From positions 181,001 through 245,000 of the forward strand of contig CAMRHE010000068.1 in NCBI GenBank assembly GCA_947044405.1: a stretch of 64,000 nt of DNA. Reading direction: 5' to 3'. A program made the translations under genes and the position numbers. Source of the stretch: Leptodactylus fallax (Eukaryota > Chordata > Amphibia > Anura > Leptodactylidae). The notes under the pieces are model-generated. The model was not told the DNA's origin, did no database searches, and saw nothing but the letters and a program-made list of their open reading frames with translations. Shown piece after piece: positions 1 through 12,974 of the stretch (the stretch's first letter is position 1; each line of letters begins with the position of its first letter).

Positions 1-660
1 AATTGCCAAGGACTGGAAACTAAGAATTTCTCAAACTGGTATAACTGGGTAGAAAAAGACGTACTATTGAGAAAAGGGAACATTCTGTCTACTGTGTCTG
101 GAAGGGGATTTTGTTTTTTTGGCTGCCACAGAAACCTTTTGTTGTTTCTGGTCTCCTTGGCCTGGAATAAACAAGACTATTATATCAAGTATCCAACATC
201 ACTAGAAGAAGTCCATGTTCAAGAGCGAACTCACCACCCAAGGTCCAGACCTATCTATACAAAACATATGATGACATATGTATCGCAGTGGTGGAGACTA
301 GTCAAGTGAAACCAGTTCCGACAGTTTCCACCATCATAGGCATCTCATAAAGTGGGACCCTTGAGAATGATGAGGTCCCAGTTATCATCACTGAGGGGCA
401 TATTCTAGAATTGTACCACTATGTGTAAGTGTCCTGGTCTTTCCTCAGTAATCCCTCCTGTAAGTGCCGTTGAAATTCCATATTTTCGATGTGCATTTGG
501 TATGTGGTAGAAAGCAGCGTATGCACAGTATGACCCTGAGGTCATTGCCAAAGCAGGGAAAGTCACTGTACATGAGCCATCTCTGGAGTCAGTCAAGTTA
601 AATGGGGAAGGAGCTGGTGATGGATTGCTAAAGTATGTCTGGACAAACCCAGTGATTACA
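1..660. other. No gene recognised
   Basis: Unique-looking sequence with only short frames and no recognisable domain, splice pattern or repeat. Confidence 0.6.
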
Positions 661-1328
661 CTAGAAATGTCTAGGAGTAAGTAGTGTGTAGGAGTAAGGT
701 TCTACATGATAGAGTAAGGTTCTAGATGATACTAGAAGTGTGTAGGATTAAGGTTCTACATGATAGAGTAAGGTTCTAGATGATACTACAAGTGTGTAAG
801 AGTAAGGTTCTAGGTTATAGTAGAAATATCCAGGAGTAAGATTCTAGATGATACTAGAAGTGTGTAAGGGTAAGGTTCTAGGTTATAGTAGAAATATCCA
901 GGAGTAAGGTTCTAGATGATACTAGAAGTATGTAGGCGTATGGTTCTATATGAGTAAGGTTCTAGATGATAGTAAAAGTGTGTAGGAGTAAGGTTCTACA
1001 TGATAGAATAAGTATATAGGAGTAAGGTTCTAGATGATACTACAAGTGTCTATGAGTAAGGTTCTATATGATACTTCAATTATGTTAGAGTTAAGGTTCT
1101 AGATTATGCTAAAATTGTCTAGGAGTAAGATTATAGATGCTACTAGAAGTGCATAGGAGTAAGGTTTTAGATTATGCTACAAGTGTGTAGGAGTAAGGTT
1201 CTAGATTATGCTACAAGTGTGTAGGAGTAAGGTTCTAGATTATGCTACAAGTGTGTAGGAGTAAGGTTCTAGATTATGCTACAAGTGTGTAGGAGTAAGG
1301 TTCTAGATGATGGTATAAGTGTATAGGA
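661..1328. repeat. Minisatellite, 32-bp unit
   Basis: About 20 degenerate copies of GTGTAGGAGTAAGGTTCTAG plus ATGATACTAGAA. The last four to five copies (about 1170-1310) share ATTATGCTACAA and are nearly identical, indicating recent local expansion. Confidence 0.92.
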
Positions 1329-2334
1329 GAGAGAAGGGAATGCTGAGCAATAGGTTGTACATCACAAGTCACGACACTTCAGCTCAGAGTTATATTTGGG
1401 TTTCCCTGTAATTGGAAATTCGGTGTAATACAGAATAAGAGGTCGGTGCGGTCTCTCTAGAAGTTGATAGGTCTCGGGGGTGCAGGATGGAGCGGCGATT
1501 ACACTGACTAATGCTCTAGTTTGTGGTCTGATTGCCCCGTAATCCTCCTGGTGAGATCCCAGAGCTGTTACGATGCGCCTGCTATGTGTAATATGTTGGA
1601 TCTCACAGCTGTCTGAGCCTCAGCTGCACACACACCCAGGAACCGAATGAGCCCTGCAAATTCTGTGCCAGCTGCACTATCACCATTCATTCATGGTGAC
1701 GCACGGCTTCCATAGGGAACTATGGCATCATCTTCATCATTCTCAGCTCCGTCCTCTTCAGTGATGACAAATGTAATTTCAGCTCTTTCCCTGTAACATA
1801 CATAGACACAGACTATAGGGCTGATCAGGAGTCCATGGAGAGAGCGCCCGGCCCGGGCTGGTCCTAATCCCTTTGTTACTGACAGCTGTGCTGGTCGCCC
1901 CTCTCCAAGCAAATGTAGTGTCAGGAAGTAGGGGGTGGGAAATGTCCCAAAAAATGTACAATGGGAAATAAATACTGGGGCAAAACCCAGCCCCGTAAGG
2001 TTTCCTTACAGGCCCTATGCCCTAAATAGTCGCCTGTTTTCATGTGTCGCTCCGTGGTGTACAAAGATGGAGCTGAACTATCTAACAGTCAGGCTAAGTG
2101 CCCTGTACAGTTACCCCAGGTTTTAGAGTAAAGTTTAATATAAGTCTAAAGCCATATACCCCCTCTTCATTGTGCCAACCTCAAGTGGGGTCCCATATTG
2201 GTGACAAGGGCCACACACAACCGATTCTCTTATATACCACTAGCTGGAAATATTAGTCCACAAGCGACAACCCCGAGTGGCCAATAGTTGCCCTGTCCGG
2301 GCTCTGGCAAAGGTTTTACTTAATATTACTCTTT
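1329..2334. other. No gene recognised
   Basis: Only short frames. A run rich in CAGCTG and CACACACACC lies near 1600-1640. Nothing else stands out. Confidence 0.55.
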
Positions 2335-2583
2335 ATCATACTATACAGTATGTATGCAGTATAAGTATATTATATATATGCACTATGTACTGTATATACT
2401 ATAGGTACTCTATGTTCTATAAGTATGTACTAATTATGTATGCATTATGTTCTGTACGTACTATATACTGTATATGCACAATATGTATGAACTATATGCA
2501 TGTACTATATGAATGCATTACATGTATGTATTTATGTATGTTCTATAATGTACTATATGTTTGTACCTTATGGACTATATGTA
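2335..2583. repeat. AT-rich degenerate tandem array
   Basis: Variants of TATGTACTATATGTATG repeat here and continue at 2959-3020 after the inserted MITE. The coding frames seen here are by-products of the repeat. Confidence 0.8.
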
Positions 2584-2958
2584 CAGGGGCATCTCAATAA
2601 ATTAAAATATCTTTTAAACATTTCTTTCTTTCAGTAATTAAATTAATAAAGTGACCTCCTATATTTTCTAGATTCTTTACACACAGAGTCTTCTATTTCA
2701 AGTGTTTTATTTCTGTAAATGTTGATTATGGATTACAGGGAATGAAAACCCAAATCTAAGAAAATTAGAATATTGTAAGTTCAGTTCAGTCTTGTAAATT
2801 GTGTGTCACCTGCCAAGGTTTCCTAAGCCTTTAAATGGTCCCTCAGTCTGGTTCAGTAGGACACACAATCATGGAAGACGCTGATTATGGATTGTATTAC
2901 TGAATTACTGAAATGAATGAACGTTTCAAAGATATTCTAATTTAGTGAGATGCCCCTG
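2584..2958. mobile_element. Non-autonomous Tc1/mariner element (MITE)
   Basis: The element is 375 bp. Its ends are CAGGGGCATCTCA and TGAGATGCCCCTG, exact complements, each flanked by TA (2582-2583 and 2959-2960). There is no transposase frame inside. It is inserted in an AT-rich tandem array. The TA duplication and CAGGGG end point to the Tc1/mariner superfamily. Confidence 0.9.
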
Positions 2959-3283
2959 TATATACTAAGCACTGTATGGACTATATGTATGTACTATTTA
3001 TAAATCTGACTATATATATGTCTTGCCCCGCTGTAGCAATAGGTCATGTATTAGATTTTTTTCCATTGCACTTACCTCCTTCTGCATTCTCATTCATTTT
3101 CTTTGTATTTCACGTATTTGCTGTATTTTGTGAAATATTTGTAGGTTGGGTAACTCTGGTTTGTTCTCCATCCTGCATTTTACTTCCCAAAATCCTCACC
3201 GTCTGTTTCCTCTGAACTATTCACATTTGTGCCTCCGCCTCCGCCCACTGCTTCTGGAGAAGTCATGTACTTCATGTATATAC

Positions 3284-3597
3284 CACTGACCACCGATCAC
3301 TAACTACCGACCACTGACCACCGACCACTGACCACCGATCACTAACTACTGACCACTGACCACCGACCACTGACCACCGATCACTAACTACCGACCACTG
3401 ACCACCGACCACTGACCACCGATCACTAACTACTTACCACTGACCACCGACCACTGACCACCGATCACTAACTACCGACCACCGACCACTGACCACCGAT
3501 CACTAACTACTGACCACTGACCACCGACCACTGACCACCGATCACTAACTACTGACCACCGACCACTAACCACCTACCACTGACCACCAACCATCTT
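3284..3597. repeat. Minisatellite, about 42-bp unit
   Basis: Repeats of ACTGACCACCGACCACTGAC with CACCGATCACTAACTACC, themselves built from shorter ACCACTG/ACCACCG motifs, so a two-level repeat. Confidence 0.9.
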
Positions 3598-3649
3598 TCT
3601 GCATATCTTCTGCAGAAAGATAAAATCTGCATGATACCATTCTGTCACT

Positions 3650-3762
3650 CTGCAGCCACCACTAGGGGGAGCTCAGGAGCTTACTGCCCACTGGGTATAC
3701 ATTGAAGCCAGTAATACAATAATACACAGTAAGCTCCTGAGCTCCCCTAGTGGTGGCTGCAG
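3650..3762. repeat. Inverted repeat with CTCF-like core in each arm
   Basis: The left arm 3650-3686 (CTGCAGCCACCACTAGGGGG...) and right arm 3727-3762 (...CCCCTAGTGGTGGCTGCAG) are complementary except for one missing base. Each arm contains CCACTAGGGG(G)AG, close to the CTCF core CCASYAGRKGGC. Binding is inference. Confidence 0.7.
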
Positions 3763-6700
3763 ACTATGCAGTAGACTAGAAAAGCTGTCACAGACACCTG
3801 AAGGAGAATGGCTAATTGGTGACTGGTCGTTGTGGTTCAGCGCACATTTGGCTTCCACTCCCATAGTAGTTCTGTCGCATCCATGACAGTTTCGTTCCAG
3901 GATAGAATATAATTTCTCAACACATAATTAGCGTCGGTCTATAGAGAGGAGCGATGACTCCTCCACCGGTAATTACAGGCTGCCACCGCTGTCATGTGTC
4001 GGGGTCAGATGAGAATAACCCTCTAAAAACAGAAAAGCAAAGAGCGAGCTTCAGTGTTGACAAATAGGAGTAATTAGCGGCATTGGGTAATTGTAGGAGT
4101 GGCAGAGATTAGTATAGATAGCTGCGCGGCCATGGCCGGGGGTACAGACCCATCATTTATCTGTATAAAGCATGGTCGGACCCACAGAAGCGCATTATAG
4201 GATCGACTAGATATTCTGCCGATGGCTGAGACTGGAGATGTATTGCCTCTTTAGAAGTCTAACCCCCATCATCCCCTTTGTTCTTGGTCTGGAATTCATA
4301 TATAAATCAAACACCGGAAATCTCCGTATCCTAACATCTATCTGTATAGAGTATCCCGGAAATATCCATATAGAGTACTGCTGTCCTGTAGATGATGCAG
4401 TGCTGTGGCCGGGGGTGCAGGTTACCAGAGTTACACCGTAAATTATTCCCTTTACACAGTTCTGGCGTCATAACAAGCGGAAAATCTAATGTCCTAAATT
4501 ATACGGATTTATTCTCGGAACGCAAGTTTAGTATAAAAGGGAAGTTGATAATTTCATGTTCCATAATCTCCTGTCTCGGATGACAAGATATAAAAAAATT
4601 CCCGACAGCAGGATCTCCATTCTGCATTGTCGTCGTAGGGCGGAAGAGGCAGCGCTGGACCCAGCTTGACCCCTTCCCATGATTTCCAGGAGACGACTGT
4701 TACGACCTTGGCATCAGTTACATTATTTGCTATTGTTTCGCAGTAACCTCCGACCTGTGGCTCGCCAATCATTGGGAAGCTACAAATCCCAAAAATTTTG
4801 GGTTATGTTGAGAGGAACCGTACAACATTGATACAAATCGTGTAAACATGTAATTAATTGGAGGGTCCTACAGAGCGAGAATAGGGGGTAGAGGACGTCG
4901 CAGCTGCCGCGTTTAGAGAGGTCTGTAATATAAGCCGAGAGATCAATGGGAATGATTTTGCCCTTTTTTTTCCCAGGGAAAACTTCGCAGATTTCAGACA
5001 TCTCCAGAATCTTGGCAGATATTCAAGATCTATTATTATATCTCACTTTTTTTTTTTTTTTTTTTACTCCCTTGGCCTGCCACTTCTGCGGAAGAATCTG
5101 GCAAGAAACGAGCGCGAATGTTCCAGACCCCCGGAGGAGCAGCCTTTATACTGGCTTCAGAGGCACGAAACGCGGGCCTGGGATCTATTAGTTATTTGCA
5201 CTGATGTAGAAGACAAACAGGCGCAGAGGAAAACAAACATCCACCATCGCCCCATGGACAGGGACTCCAGCGCCGGCCACTTTATGTTGGGCTTGGATCG
5301 GGTGACATGACGTCACCGGAAAAGCGCAACATTACTATATCTCCCGTTGCATGTCTCCTGATTGGAAAAATTTCATGGAGTTGGTCTGATTTCGACACAA
5401 AAACGCTGACCAACAATTTTTTTATTGAGATTGTTTTCAACTTTTTCCAAAAACACCCACTGAGAACAAATTGTGGCAATCCCAGGATTTTACCATGACC
5501 TGTAGGCATCGCCATGTCACTATGGAACCCAAACCTAAAAATTTAAAGCAGTAGATTTTGGGTTAACTTGTTATTTTTATTTCTCAGCCAATAGAGCTAG
5601 GATATAGGTCCCCAAACCATAGGCAGATCAAAGGTTGTCTGGCTGCTGAGAACTCCATCTGGTCTGTTAGGGAGTCCAGAATCGAGTACTCAATTTCCCT
5701 ACAGTGCCTCCACAGGGGAAATGAAGCATTACACCATTACCACTGAAATCAATAGGCTGTCCACGTCGTGCATGGACATCTTGGGTCCTCCAGAAAGAAA
5801 AATGCTCCCTGTAGTTGCTCTCTTGTTAGGGTCAGACCGGCTCACCATAGTCCCAAAGACCATGGTCTGACATAATAATGGACCCTTAAAACAACAGGGC
5901 CCCTATAGTCGTGCATACAATGACAGGGATCACAATGGAATGGAAACTGGGCATGTACATGTTCTATACAGTTGGAGGGCGAGCCAAGGGAACCATAGTG
6001 CAACGCTGACCCCGGAGGCAGGCGAAGTCAGTATACTCACAGCTTGTTTGCTGACCCATTATATTGCAATGGCCCCACGCCCGTGCAGGGGCCCCTATGT
6101 ATGGGGCCGTGAGCCCCGTGGCAAAATTTAGGACAAACCCTATACCTGTCTGTTTTGCAGCTTGGGCTCACTGAGAGAAGTGAATGGGGATGGCGAGGCA
6201 CGGGCGACACACGGATATCATCCATGCCGTTCAACTACGGACCTGGCACATGCATACGATCTATGGCAAATCTTCAAGGATTTCAGGCTAAAACTAGGAT
6301 TTTTGCCATATGGTGTCAGGGCCCTGGCATCTGGATTAGCCGCATGGTCATGAAAAAGAGAAAATCCAAATCTTTTCTATGTAGCACCTGAGGAGTTAAT
6401 GCTCTGAACACATGTGAATAGGGTATAAAATATCCCATTCACTTGCATTAGCAAATCCTGATCATGTGAACATGGTCGTAGAAGAAACCAGTGTCATTTC
6501 TTGCAGACATTAGATTTCTACAAGTTCCAGGCTGCAGATTCTGTGACCATCAGATATACTTACCCTATTGATGAATATTTCCGAAAAAAGAGACTCAGAA
6601 GTTTCTGAAACCACAAATCAGAGGAAGTTGAGAGCGTTCACCCTTATACGAGACTTCCTCCGCGACAAGCATATGACACTCGTTGCAATAACAAATATTC

Positions 6701-7000
6701 AGAGCAAACATTGAATGTTCATGTATGGCAGCGACTTCCCTAGTTACCTGCAGTTTCAATTGTTTCAAGATTTTGCATCAAACCCTAGCGAAACGTGTAC
6801 GTGAGGAGCCATACCACAAAGTTCAATAGCAGAAGTCTCTGTCCTGTCCAAATAGTTTGATACGGTGGGGAGAATTTATTGGCAGAGCTGGGTTAAGAAA
6901 TTTCAAAGTACCTGTAGATACAAAGAATCAGACTACGACTACGACTGGTTTTAGTATATTAATGCAAGTAAAATGTATCAATCTGGAGACCTGGTTATTT
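3763..7000. other. Long stretch without recognised gene or repeat
   Basis: Frames are short and overlap on both strands without domain similarity. A 19-base T tract lies at 5047-5065. The relative lack of repeats over 3 kb makes this the best place in the intergenic part to look for conserved non-coding elements. Confidence 0.5.
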
Positions 7001-7335
7001 AAGGCCTGGTTCACATCTGTGTTCGGGTTTCCTGCAAGCAGTACTTTTTCTCTCCGCATTTTTCGTGCGGAAACCGATCGGAAACCACACGGACCCCATT
7101 ATAGTCTATGGGGTCGCGGGTTTCCTAGGTAACTGCTTTTTATGCGTATAGGTTTCCATTCGGGAAACATGTCAATTATATCTACGGAAACACCGGCAGT
7201 TTCCCTATAGGTATAATGGAAGCAGAGAGCGTTTTCCTCTGCGGACTTTCTGTGAAAAGCACTGCAGAAAAAAAACGCGATGTGTTTCCGCCGCGGTTTT
7301 TCCCTCAACGCTTCTTTCCTGCGGCCTTAGCCTTA
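7001..7335. repeat. Probable interspersed repeat (GGTTCACATCTG type)
   Basis: It starts AAGGCCTGGTTCACATCTGT and has facing blocks such as CGGAAACCGATCGGAAACC and GGAAACACCGGCAGTTTCC; a similar opening, CTCCACATCTGCGTAGGA, occurs at 11766. Recurrence suggests a repeat, but ends and class are unclear. Confidence 0.5.
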
Positions 7336-8249
7336 AAGAGGACCTGGCACCTTTCCTTGCATGTCAATGCTACCAGCGTCATACTCTGTAGGGATGTATT
7401 GTCAAGGGAAACAGTAACACTTAATTGTCAATGTATTTATATTTTTCCAGGAGGAACAACAGAGGAACGGTACAACAAAGAGTTCTAAGAAATGATGCTT
7501 AAGGATTGTTATTTACTAAAACACACGTCAGGAAGTGATTCCTTTCACGCGACTTCATTGGCTTTGCTATATCTCGTATGCAGGCACTTCGGCAGGAGCA
7601 GCACTCCGAATTCTTCCCTCTTTAAGTTAATGAGCTGGAAACACAGAGACGTTGCATAACACAAGCCAACGACTTGTACATTACACTGTGTACTTGGTTG
7701 CCAGGGCTCCTCTATATTTGTACAGTGTACGCCGCAGCCATGTGACCCGAGCATTGCTCACCCTAATAAAATGAAGCGCCAAATGCAGTAAAATCGTAGA
7801 AATCCTATTATTAATACTGACACCGATTGTACCCAGAGTCTGGAATCCAAGATAATAAACCCTACAGATTATAGATCTCTCCTGGTGGAAAGTCCTGTAA
7901 TCTGGTATTGGTTTCCATGTTTGGTGATAGATTCGGATTATCTGGGTTATTGGACATAGTAATGATGGAGTCTATAAAAGTCGCCGAGAGAATGGAGAAC
8001 CTTTAGGAAGAAAGTCACACAGTTAGCTGCGGGATTACAGGGATGTCGCTATATTACGGTCCCCTTATATGTGTCATGAATGGCACAATGAATGTGTTTA
8101 CATCCACAATCCTACAAGGAGGCGACTATATCATTATCATAGAGAGCAAAATATATTTCATCATCCTACAGAATATTTATTCCCATACTTATCCCAAAGG
8201 AAAACAGGTGAAATAATCTCAATAGGATAAATGAGGGATGTTAGCGCTA

Positions 8250-9288
8250 CTATCGGTGCAAGTTGCAGGCTGGTTCTGTTATAAAGCAATGTTGCAGGCT
8301 GGTTGTGTCAGACATGCAATGTCATAGGCTGGCTCTTTTATAGGTACAATGTTGCATGTTGGCTCTGTTAGGGTACGCATATACATTGGCTGATACTCCA
8401 TACCCTTCCTAACATATTCACACTTAATAGAGAGAGGGGGATAAGTCACTTTGCAATTGGGGTGACTTTTCTCTAGGCCTCTCTATAATTTGTCGAGATG
8501 AAATCCAACTATTGTCTACAATGGGGGAAAGTTGGGACACCTCAATACATACTATAGATGCTACAGGTGCAATGTTGCAGGCTAACACTGGTATAGGTGT
8601 AATGTTGCAGGCTGGTTCTGTTATATATTAAATGTTGCACGTTGGCTCTGGTATAAATGCAATGTTGCAGGGTGGTTCTGTTCTAGATATAACGTTGGAG
8701 GTTAGTTCAGTTATAGATAGAATGTTGTCGACTGGCTGTGGTACAGATGCAAATGTTGCAGGCTGATTCTGGTATAGATTAAATGTTGGAGGTTAGTTCT
8801 GTTATTGATGCATTATTACAGGCTAGTTCTGGTATAGATACAATGTTGGAGGCTGGTTCTGTTATAGATACATTATTACAGGCTGATTCTGGTATAGATA
8901 CAATGTTATCGGCTGGTTCTGGTATAGATGCAATGTTATAGGCTGTGGCCCTATTCTAGATACAATGTTGCAGGCTGGTTCTGGTATGAATACAATGTTG
9001 CAGGCTGGTTCTGTTCTAGATCTAATTTTACAGGCTGGCTTTGGTATAGATACAATGTTACATACTGGTTCTGTTCTAGATACAATGTTATAGACAAGTT
9101 CTGTTCTAGATACAATGTTATAGGCTGGTTCTATTCTAGATACAATGTTGCAGGGAGGTTCTGATATAGATACAATGTTGCAGGCTGGTTCTGTTCTAGA
9201 TACAATGTTAAAGGCTGGCTCTAGTATAGATACAATGTTACAGGCTGGTTCTATTCTAGCTACAATATTATAGGCAGGTTCTGTTCTA
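8250..9288. repeat. Minisatellite, 30-bp unit, left part
   Basis: Unit GATACAATGTTGCAGGCTGG plus TTCTGTTCTA. Copies are degenerate at the left (with unrelated sequence about 8360-8560) and more alike toward 9288, where a Tc1 element interrupts the array. Confidence 0.92.
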
Positions 9289-10856
9289 CAGTCATGGCCA
9301 AAAGTTTTGAGAATGACACAAATATTATATTTTCACATGATCTGCTGCCCTCTGGTTTTTATGTGTGTTTGTCAGATGTTTTTATCACATACAGAAATAT
9401 AATTGCATTCATATTATGAGTAACAGAAGCTTATATTGACAGTTAGAATGAGTTAATGCAGCAAGTCAATATTTGCAGTGTTGACCCTTCTTCTTCAGGA
9501 CCTCTGCAATTCTCCCTGGCATGCTCTCAATCAACTTCTGCACCAAATCCTGACTGATAGCAGTCCATTCTTGCAGAATCAATGCTTTCATTTTGTCTGA
9601 ATTTGTTGGTTTTTGTTTGTCCACCCGTCTCTTGATGATTGACCACAAGTTCTCAATGGGATTAAGATCTGGGGAGTTTCCAGGCCATGGACCCAAAATC
9701 TCTATGTTTTGTTCCCTGAGCCATTTAGTTATCACCTTTGCTTTATGGCAAGGTGCTCCATCATGCTGGAAAAGGCATTGTTGAGCGCCAAACTGCTCTT
9801 GGACGGTTGGGAGAAGTTGCTCTTGGAGGACATTCTGGTACCATTCTTTATTCATGGCTGTGTTTTTAGGCAAGACTGTGAGAGAGCCGATTCCCTTGGC
9901 TGAGAAGCAACCCCACACATGAATGGTTTCAGGATGCTTTACAGTTGGCATGAGACAAGACTGGTGGTAGCGCTCACCTCACCTTCTCCGAATAAGCTGT
10001 TTTCCAGATGTTCCAAACAATCGAAAAGGGGATTCATCAGAGAAAATGACTTTACCCCAGTCCTCAGCAGTCCACTCCCTGTACCTTTTGCAGAATATCA
10101 GTCTGTCCCTGATGTTTTTTCTGGAGAGAAGTGGCTTCTTTGCTGCCCTCCTTGAGACCAGGCCTTGCTCCAAGAGTCTCCGCCTCACAGTGCGTGCAGA
10201 TGCACTCACACCTGCCTGCTGCCATTCCTCAGCAAGCTCTGCACTGCTGGTAGCCCCATCCCGCAGCTGAAACACTTTTAAGAGACGGTCCTGCCGCTTG
10301 CTGGTCTTTCTTGGGCGCCCTGGAGCCTTTTTGGCACCAATGGAACCTCTCTCCTTGAAGTTCTTGATGATGCGATAGATTGTTGACTGAGGTGCAATCT
10401 TTCTAGCTGCAATACTCACCCCCAGTTAGGCCATTTTTGTGCAGTGCAATGATGACTGCACGTGTTTCTTTAGAGATAACCATGGTTAACAGAAGAGAAA
10501 CAATGATGGCAAGCACCAGCCTCCTTTTAAAGTGTCCAGTGGTGTCATTCTTACTTAATCATGACAAATTGATCTCCAGCCCTGTCCTCATCAACACCCA
10601 CACCTGTGTTAATGGAGCAATCACTGAAACGATGTTAGGTGGTCCTTTTAAGGCAGGGCTGCAATGATGTTGAAATGTGTTTTGGGGGATAAAGTTCATT
10701 TTCTAGGCAAATATTGACTTTGCAAGTAATTGCTGTTAAGCTGATCACTCTTTATAACATTCTGGAGTATATGCAAATTGCCATTAGAAAAACTGAAGCA
10801 GTAGACTTTGTAAAAATTAATATTTGTATCATTCTCAAAACTTTTGGCCATGACTG
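9289..10856 (-). mobile_element. Tc1-like DNA transposon, near full length, TA target duplication
   Basis: The element is 1568 bp. Its ends are CAGTCATGGCCAAAAGTTTT and the exact complement, with inverted repeats that stay similar for about 80 bp. A TA flanks each end (9287-9288 and 10857-10858), as expected for Tc1/mariner. It carries one transposase gene in reverse orientation. It has landed inside a 30-bp minisatellite unit: removing it and one TA restores the usual unit GTTCTAGATACAATG. The clean junctions suggest a fairly recent insertion, but the transposase is broken. Confidence 0.96.
9466..10483 (-). pseudogene. Tc1 transposase pseudogene (one frameshift, one in-frame stop)
   Basis: The reading frame starts at ATG 10483-10481 (MVISKETRAVIIALHKNGLT). 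It shifts frame at a run of five C/G at about 10419-10423, continues through the helix-turn-helix half (IAARKIAPQSTIYRIIKNFK and a GRPRKT motif), meets a TGA at 9981-9979 after IRRR, and then runs to a stop at 9466. The catalytic acidic residues remain: Asp in FSDES (10036-10038), Asp in QHDGAPCH (9760-9762) and Glu in NPIENLW (9652-9654). There are 35 residues between the second Asp and the Glu, one more than the usual Tc1 34. The product would bind the terminal repeats and cut and paste the element. As written it cannot make a full protein. Confidence 0.93.
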
Positions 10857-10975
10857 TAGATACAATGTTGCAGGCTAGTTCTGTTCTAGATACAATGTTG
10901 CAGGCTGGTTCTGATATAGATACAATGTTGCAGGGAGGTTCTGATATAGATACAATGTTGCAGGCTGGTTTTATT
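10857..10975. repeat. Minisatellite, 30-bp unit, right part
   Basis: Continues the array of 8250-9288 after the Tc1 insertion with about four copies of the same unit. Confidence 0.92.
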
Positions 10976-11818
10976 AGTGTGTAACATCCGTCACATATTC
11001 ACAGTTACGCTCATTCAATTTTCGCCAAAAATGATACAACATATTAATGATATGGGAGTTATAATTCAGCGCTGGTAACATCATGGAGGCCTCGTGTTCT
11101 TCTCTGTGCGTTATTCCGTCTATTGGCATCTCGTGATGTTGGAGACTTAGACGGGTCTCATTTCATATCTGGATGTGATGTCTCTGGCAAATCTATAATT
11201 ATGTAGAATGTAATAATATCGGTGGAAAGCTGACAGCTATATGGACAGCGGCGAGGAATAGGCGTGTCCGCTCCGTCACGGGGACGGCTGGTAATTACAT
11301 GTGGGAGAGAAGAGCTGCGGCGTAATTGTGGGGTAGAAGTAAAAGTGCTCACAAACTGTGTGTAAGAGAGAAGCCGAAAAACCAGAGATATAAGGCTCCC
11401 CGCTACTGCCCCCTCAGGTAAAGGGAACCACTGCGGCCTTCAATAGGATTGTGCTAGCAGCTAAAAGTTGCCGATGCCATCAAAGTGGTAGCCATGATGA
11501 TGGGTGTTGCCATGACTACTGTTTCGCTACAGTCATGGATTTTCGGGGATTGTCCGGAATTTTCAGTAACAATCCTAAGAATTCAGCTTGTCCCAAATAG
11601 GAAAGGGGATGGGGGTTGTGTAAACATATACCCAATGGGACCACCCCCTAATGCCCCTAACCAGGCTGGGCCACCCACTTTTGGGCTTTGTAAGCCACAC
11701 CTTTTTTGTGCTCTGATATGCCCGAATTTGCCAGAATTCTAGCCATAAATACGATTCAGGCTAGCTCCACATCTGCGTAGGAGACTCCATAGGAGAGAAA
11801 AGTCCTTATAGTCTATGT

Positions 11819-12659
11819 CAGGGGTGTCCAAACTTTTTCCAAGTTTTTCCCGCAGAACTTTTTGGCTGTGGCCCGCTACGTGGGGCCTTAACCATTAAAG
11901 AGAACCCTTCACGACCTTATAGATGTGTGGTATTATATGCCGCTAGTGAGTCAACATCAGCACATCAGCTTTCTGGCGGTATATAATACCGCACCTCTAT
12001 GAGGACATGAAAGGTTCTCTTTAACATTAAATGCAAATGAACTATTTTATTAATTTTTTATACTTTTAAATTCTTCACACTCAAAAATGATCCCCCATCG
12101 CTGCCCCCACACAATATAATGGCCCCATTACTGGTGCCCATGCACATAGTATGAGGGATCATGAAGAGGCCACTGTAAGGGAAGGGGGACCGCTCTGTCT
12201 TCCTGCTGTTGTGACGTCATGTGTGCACCTGGAGGAGGAAGAAGCAGGAGGCGCCAGAGAACAAACAGGTGACTATTGGTACTCAACCGATAGGCCACAG
12301 GCACAATGTGGCCTGTGGCCTAAGAGCTCTACCAGCAGCAGAACCAGATCAGCGACTACACTTCTCCCCGCTCCTACTAGCGGCCTCCTCCCTCTTCAGC
12401 TTTCAATGGGACCCTTGCACCGCATATCACATTGTGATGACGTAATGTGCGGCTCATGGGTGCCCCATGGAGGATGAAGAGGGAAGAGGAGATCGCGAGC
12501 AGGAATGGGGATAGATAAGTTAATAGGGGCCATTACTGGACCTCTACTGCTTATTGAAAAAGCAGTGGGGATCCAGTAGGGCCCCCTAAAGACAGCAATG
12601 CTGGCGGGCTGGGTAAAATTTGAAAACGGGCTGCATTTGGCCCGCTTTGAACATGTCTG
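11819..12659. mobile_element. hAT-like non-autonomous element
   Basis: It starts CAGGGGTGTCCAAACTTTTT and ends GCTTTGAACATGTCTG, imperfect complements. GGCCCGC-type motifs occur just inside both ends. There is no transposase frame. The flanking octamers GTCTATGT and CTCTAAAG share only the TCTA core, so the target duplication is decayed. A TTAA MITE sits inside at 11895-12024. Confidence 0.65.
11895..12024. mobile_element. Short TTAA MITE nested in the hAT-like element
   Basis: The element is 130 bp including TTAA at both ends. The ends TTAAAGAGAACCCTTCACG and CATGAAAGGTTCTCTTTAA are near-complementary, and the interior also folds back (GGTATTATATGCCGC against GCGGTATATAATACC). Confidence 0.85.
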
Positions 12660-12797
12660 CTCTAAAGTAACATAACCCAGATGCCATTGCTACCCCTATT
12701 GATATGCCCCTAGGGTTAACCACCCGTCTTCTATTACGTATTATAGAGATACCTAAAGAGGCTGAGATACACGGCAGCTTTATATAACACTGACTTC

Positions 12798-12803
12798 TTT
12801 ATT
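12798..12803 (-). terminator. Possible polyadenylation signal downstream of the Ulp1-like gene
   Basis: AATAAA occurs on the minus strand about 1.27 kb past the Ulp1-like stop codon, just before a TATATAA-containing stretch. It could end that transcript or belong to an old LTR-like repeat. The hexamer alone is weak evidence. Confidence 0.25.
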
Positions 12804-12974
12804 GAAATTATACAAGGTGATAAATCTAGATGTTTCCAGATGAAGTCAGGGCACTAATTCTTAAAGGCGGCCCGATGATGATGGGCGCGGAGCTGGGCGA
12901 TGATACTTGGGCGGCGAGATGATGATACTTGGGCTGAGCTGGGAAATGGCGGCAGGCGAAAGAGCTTGGTGAAT

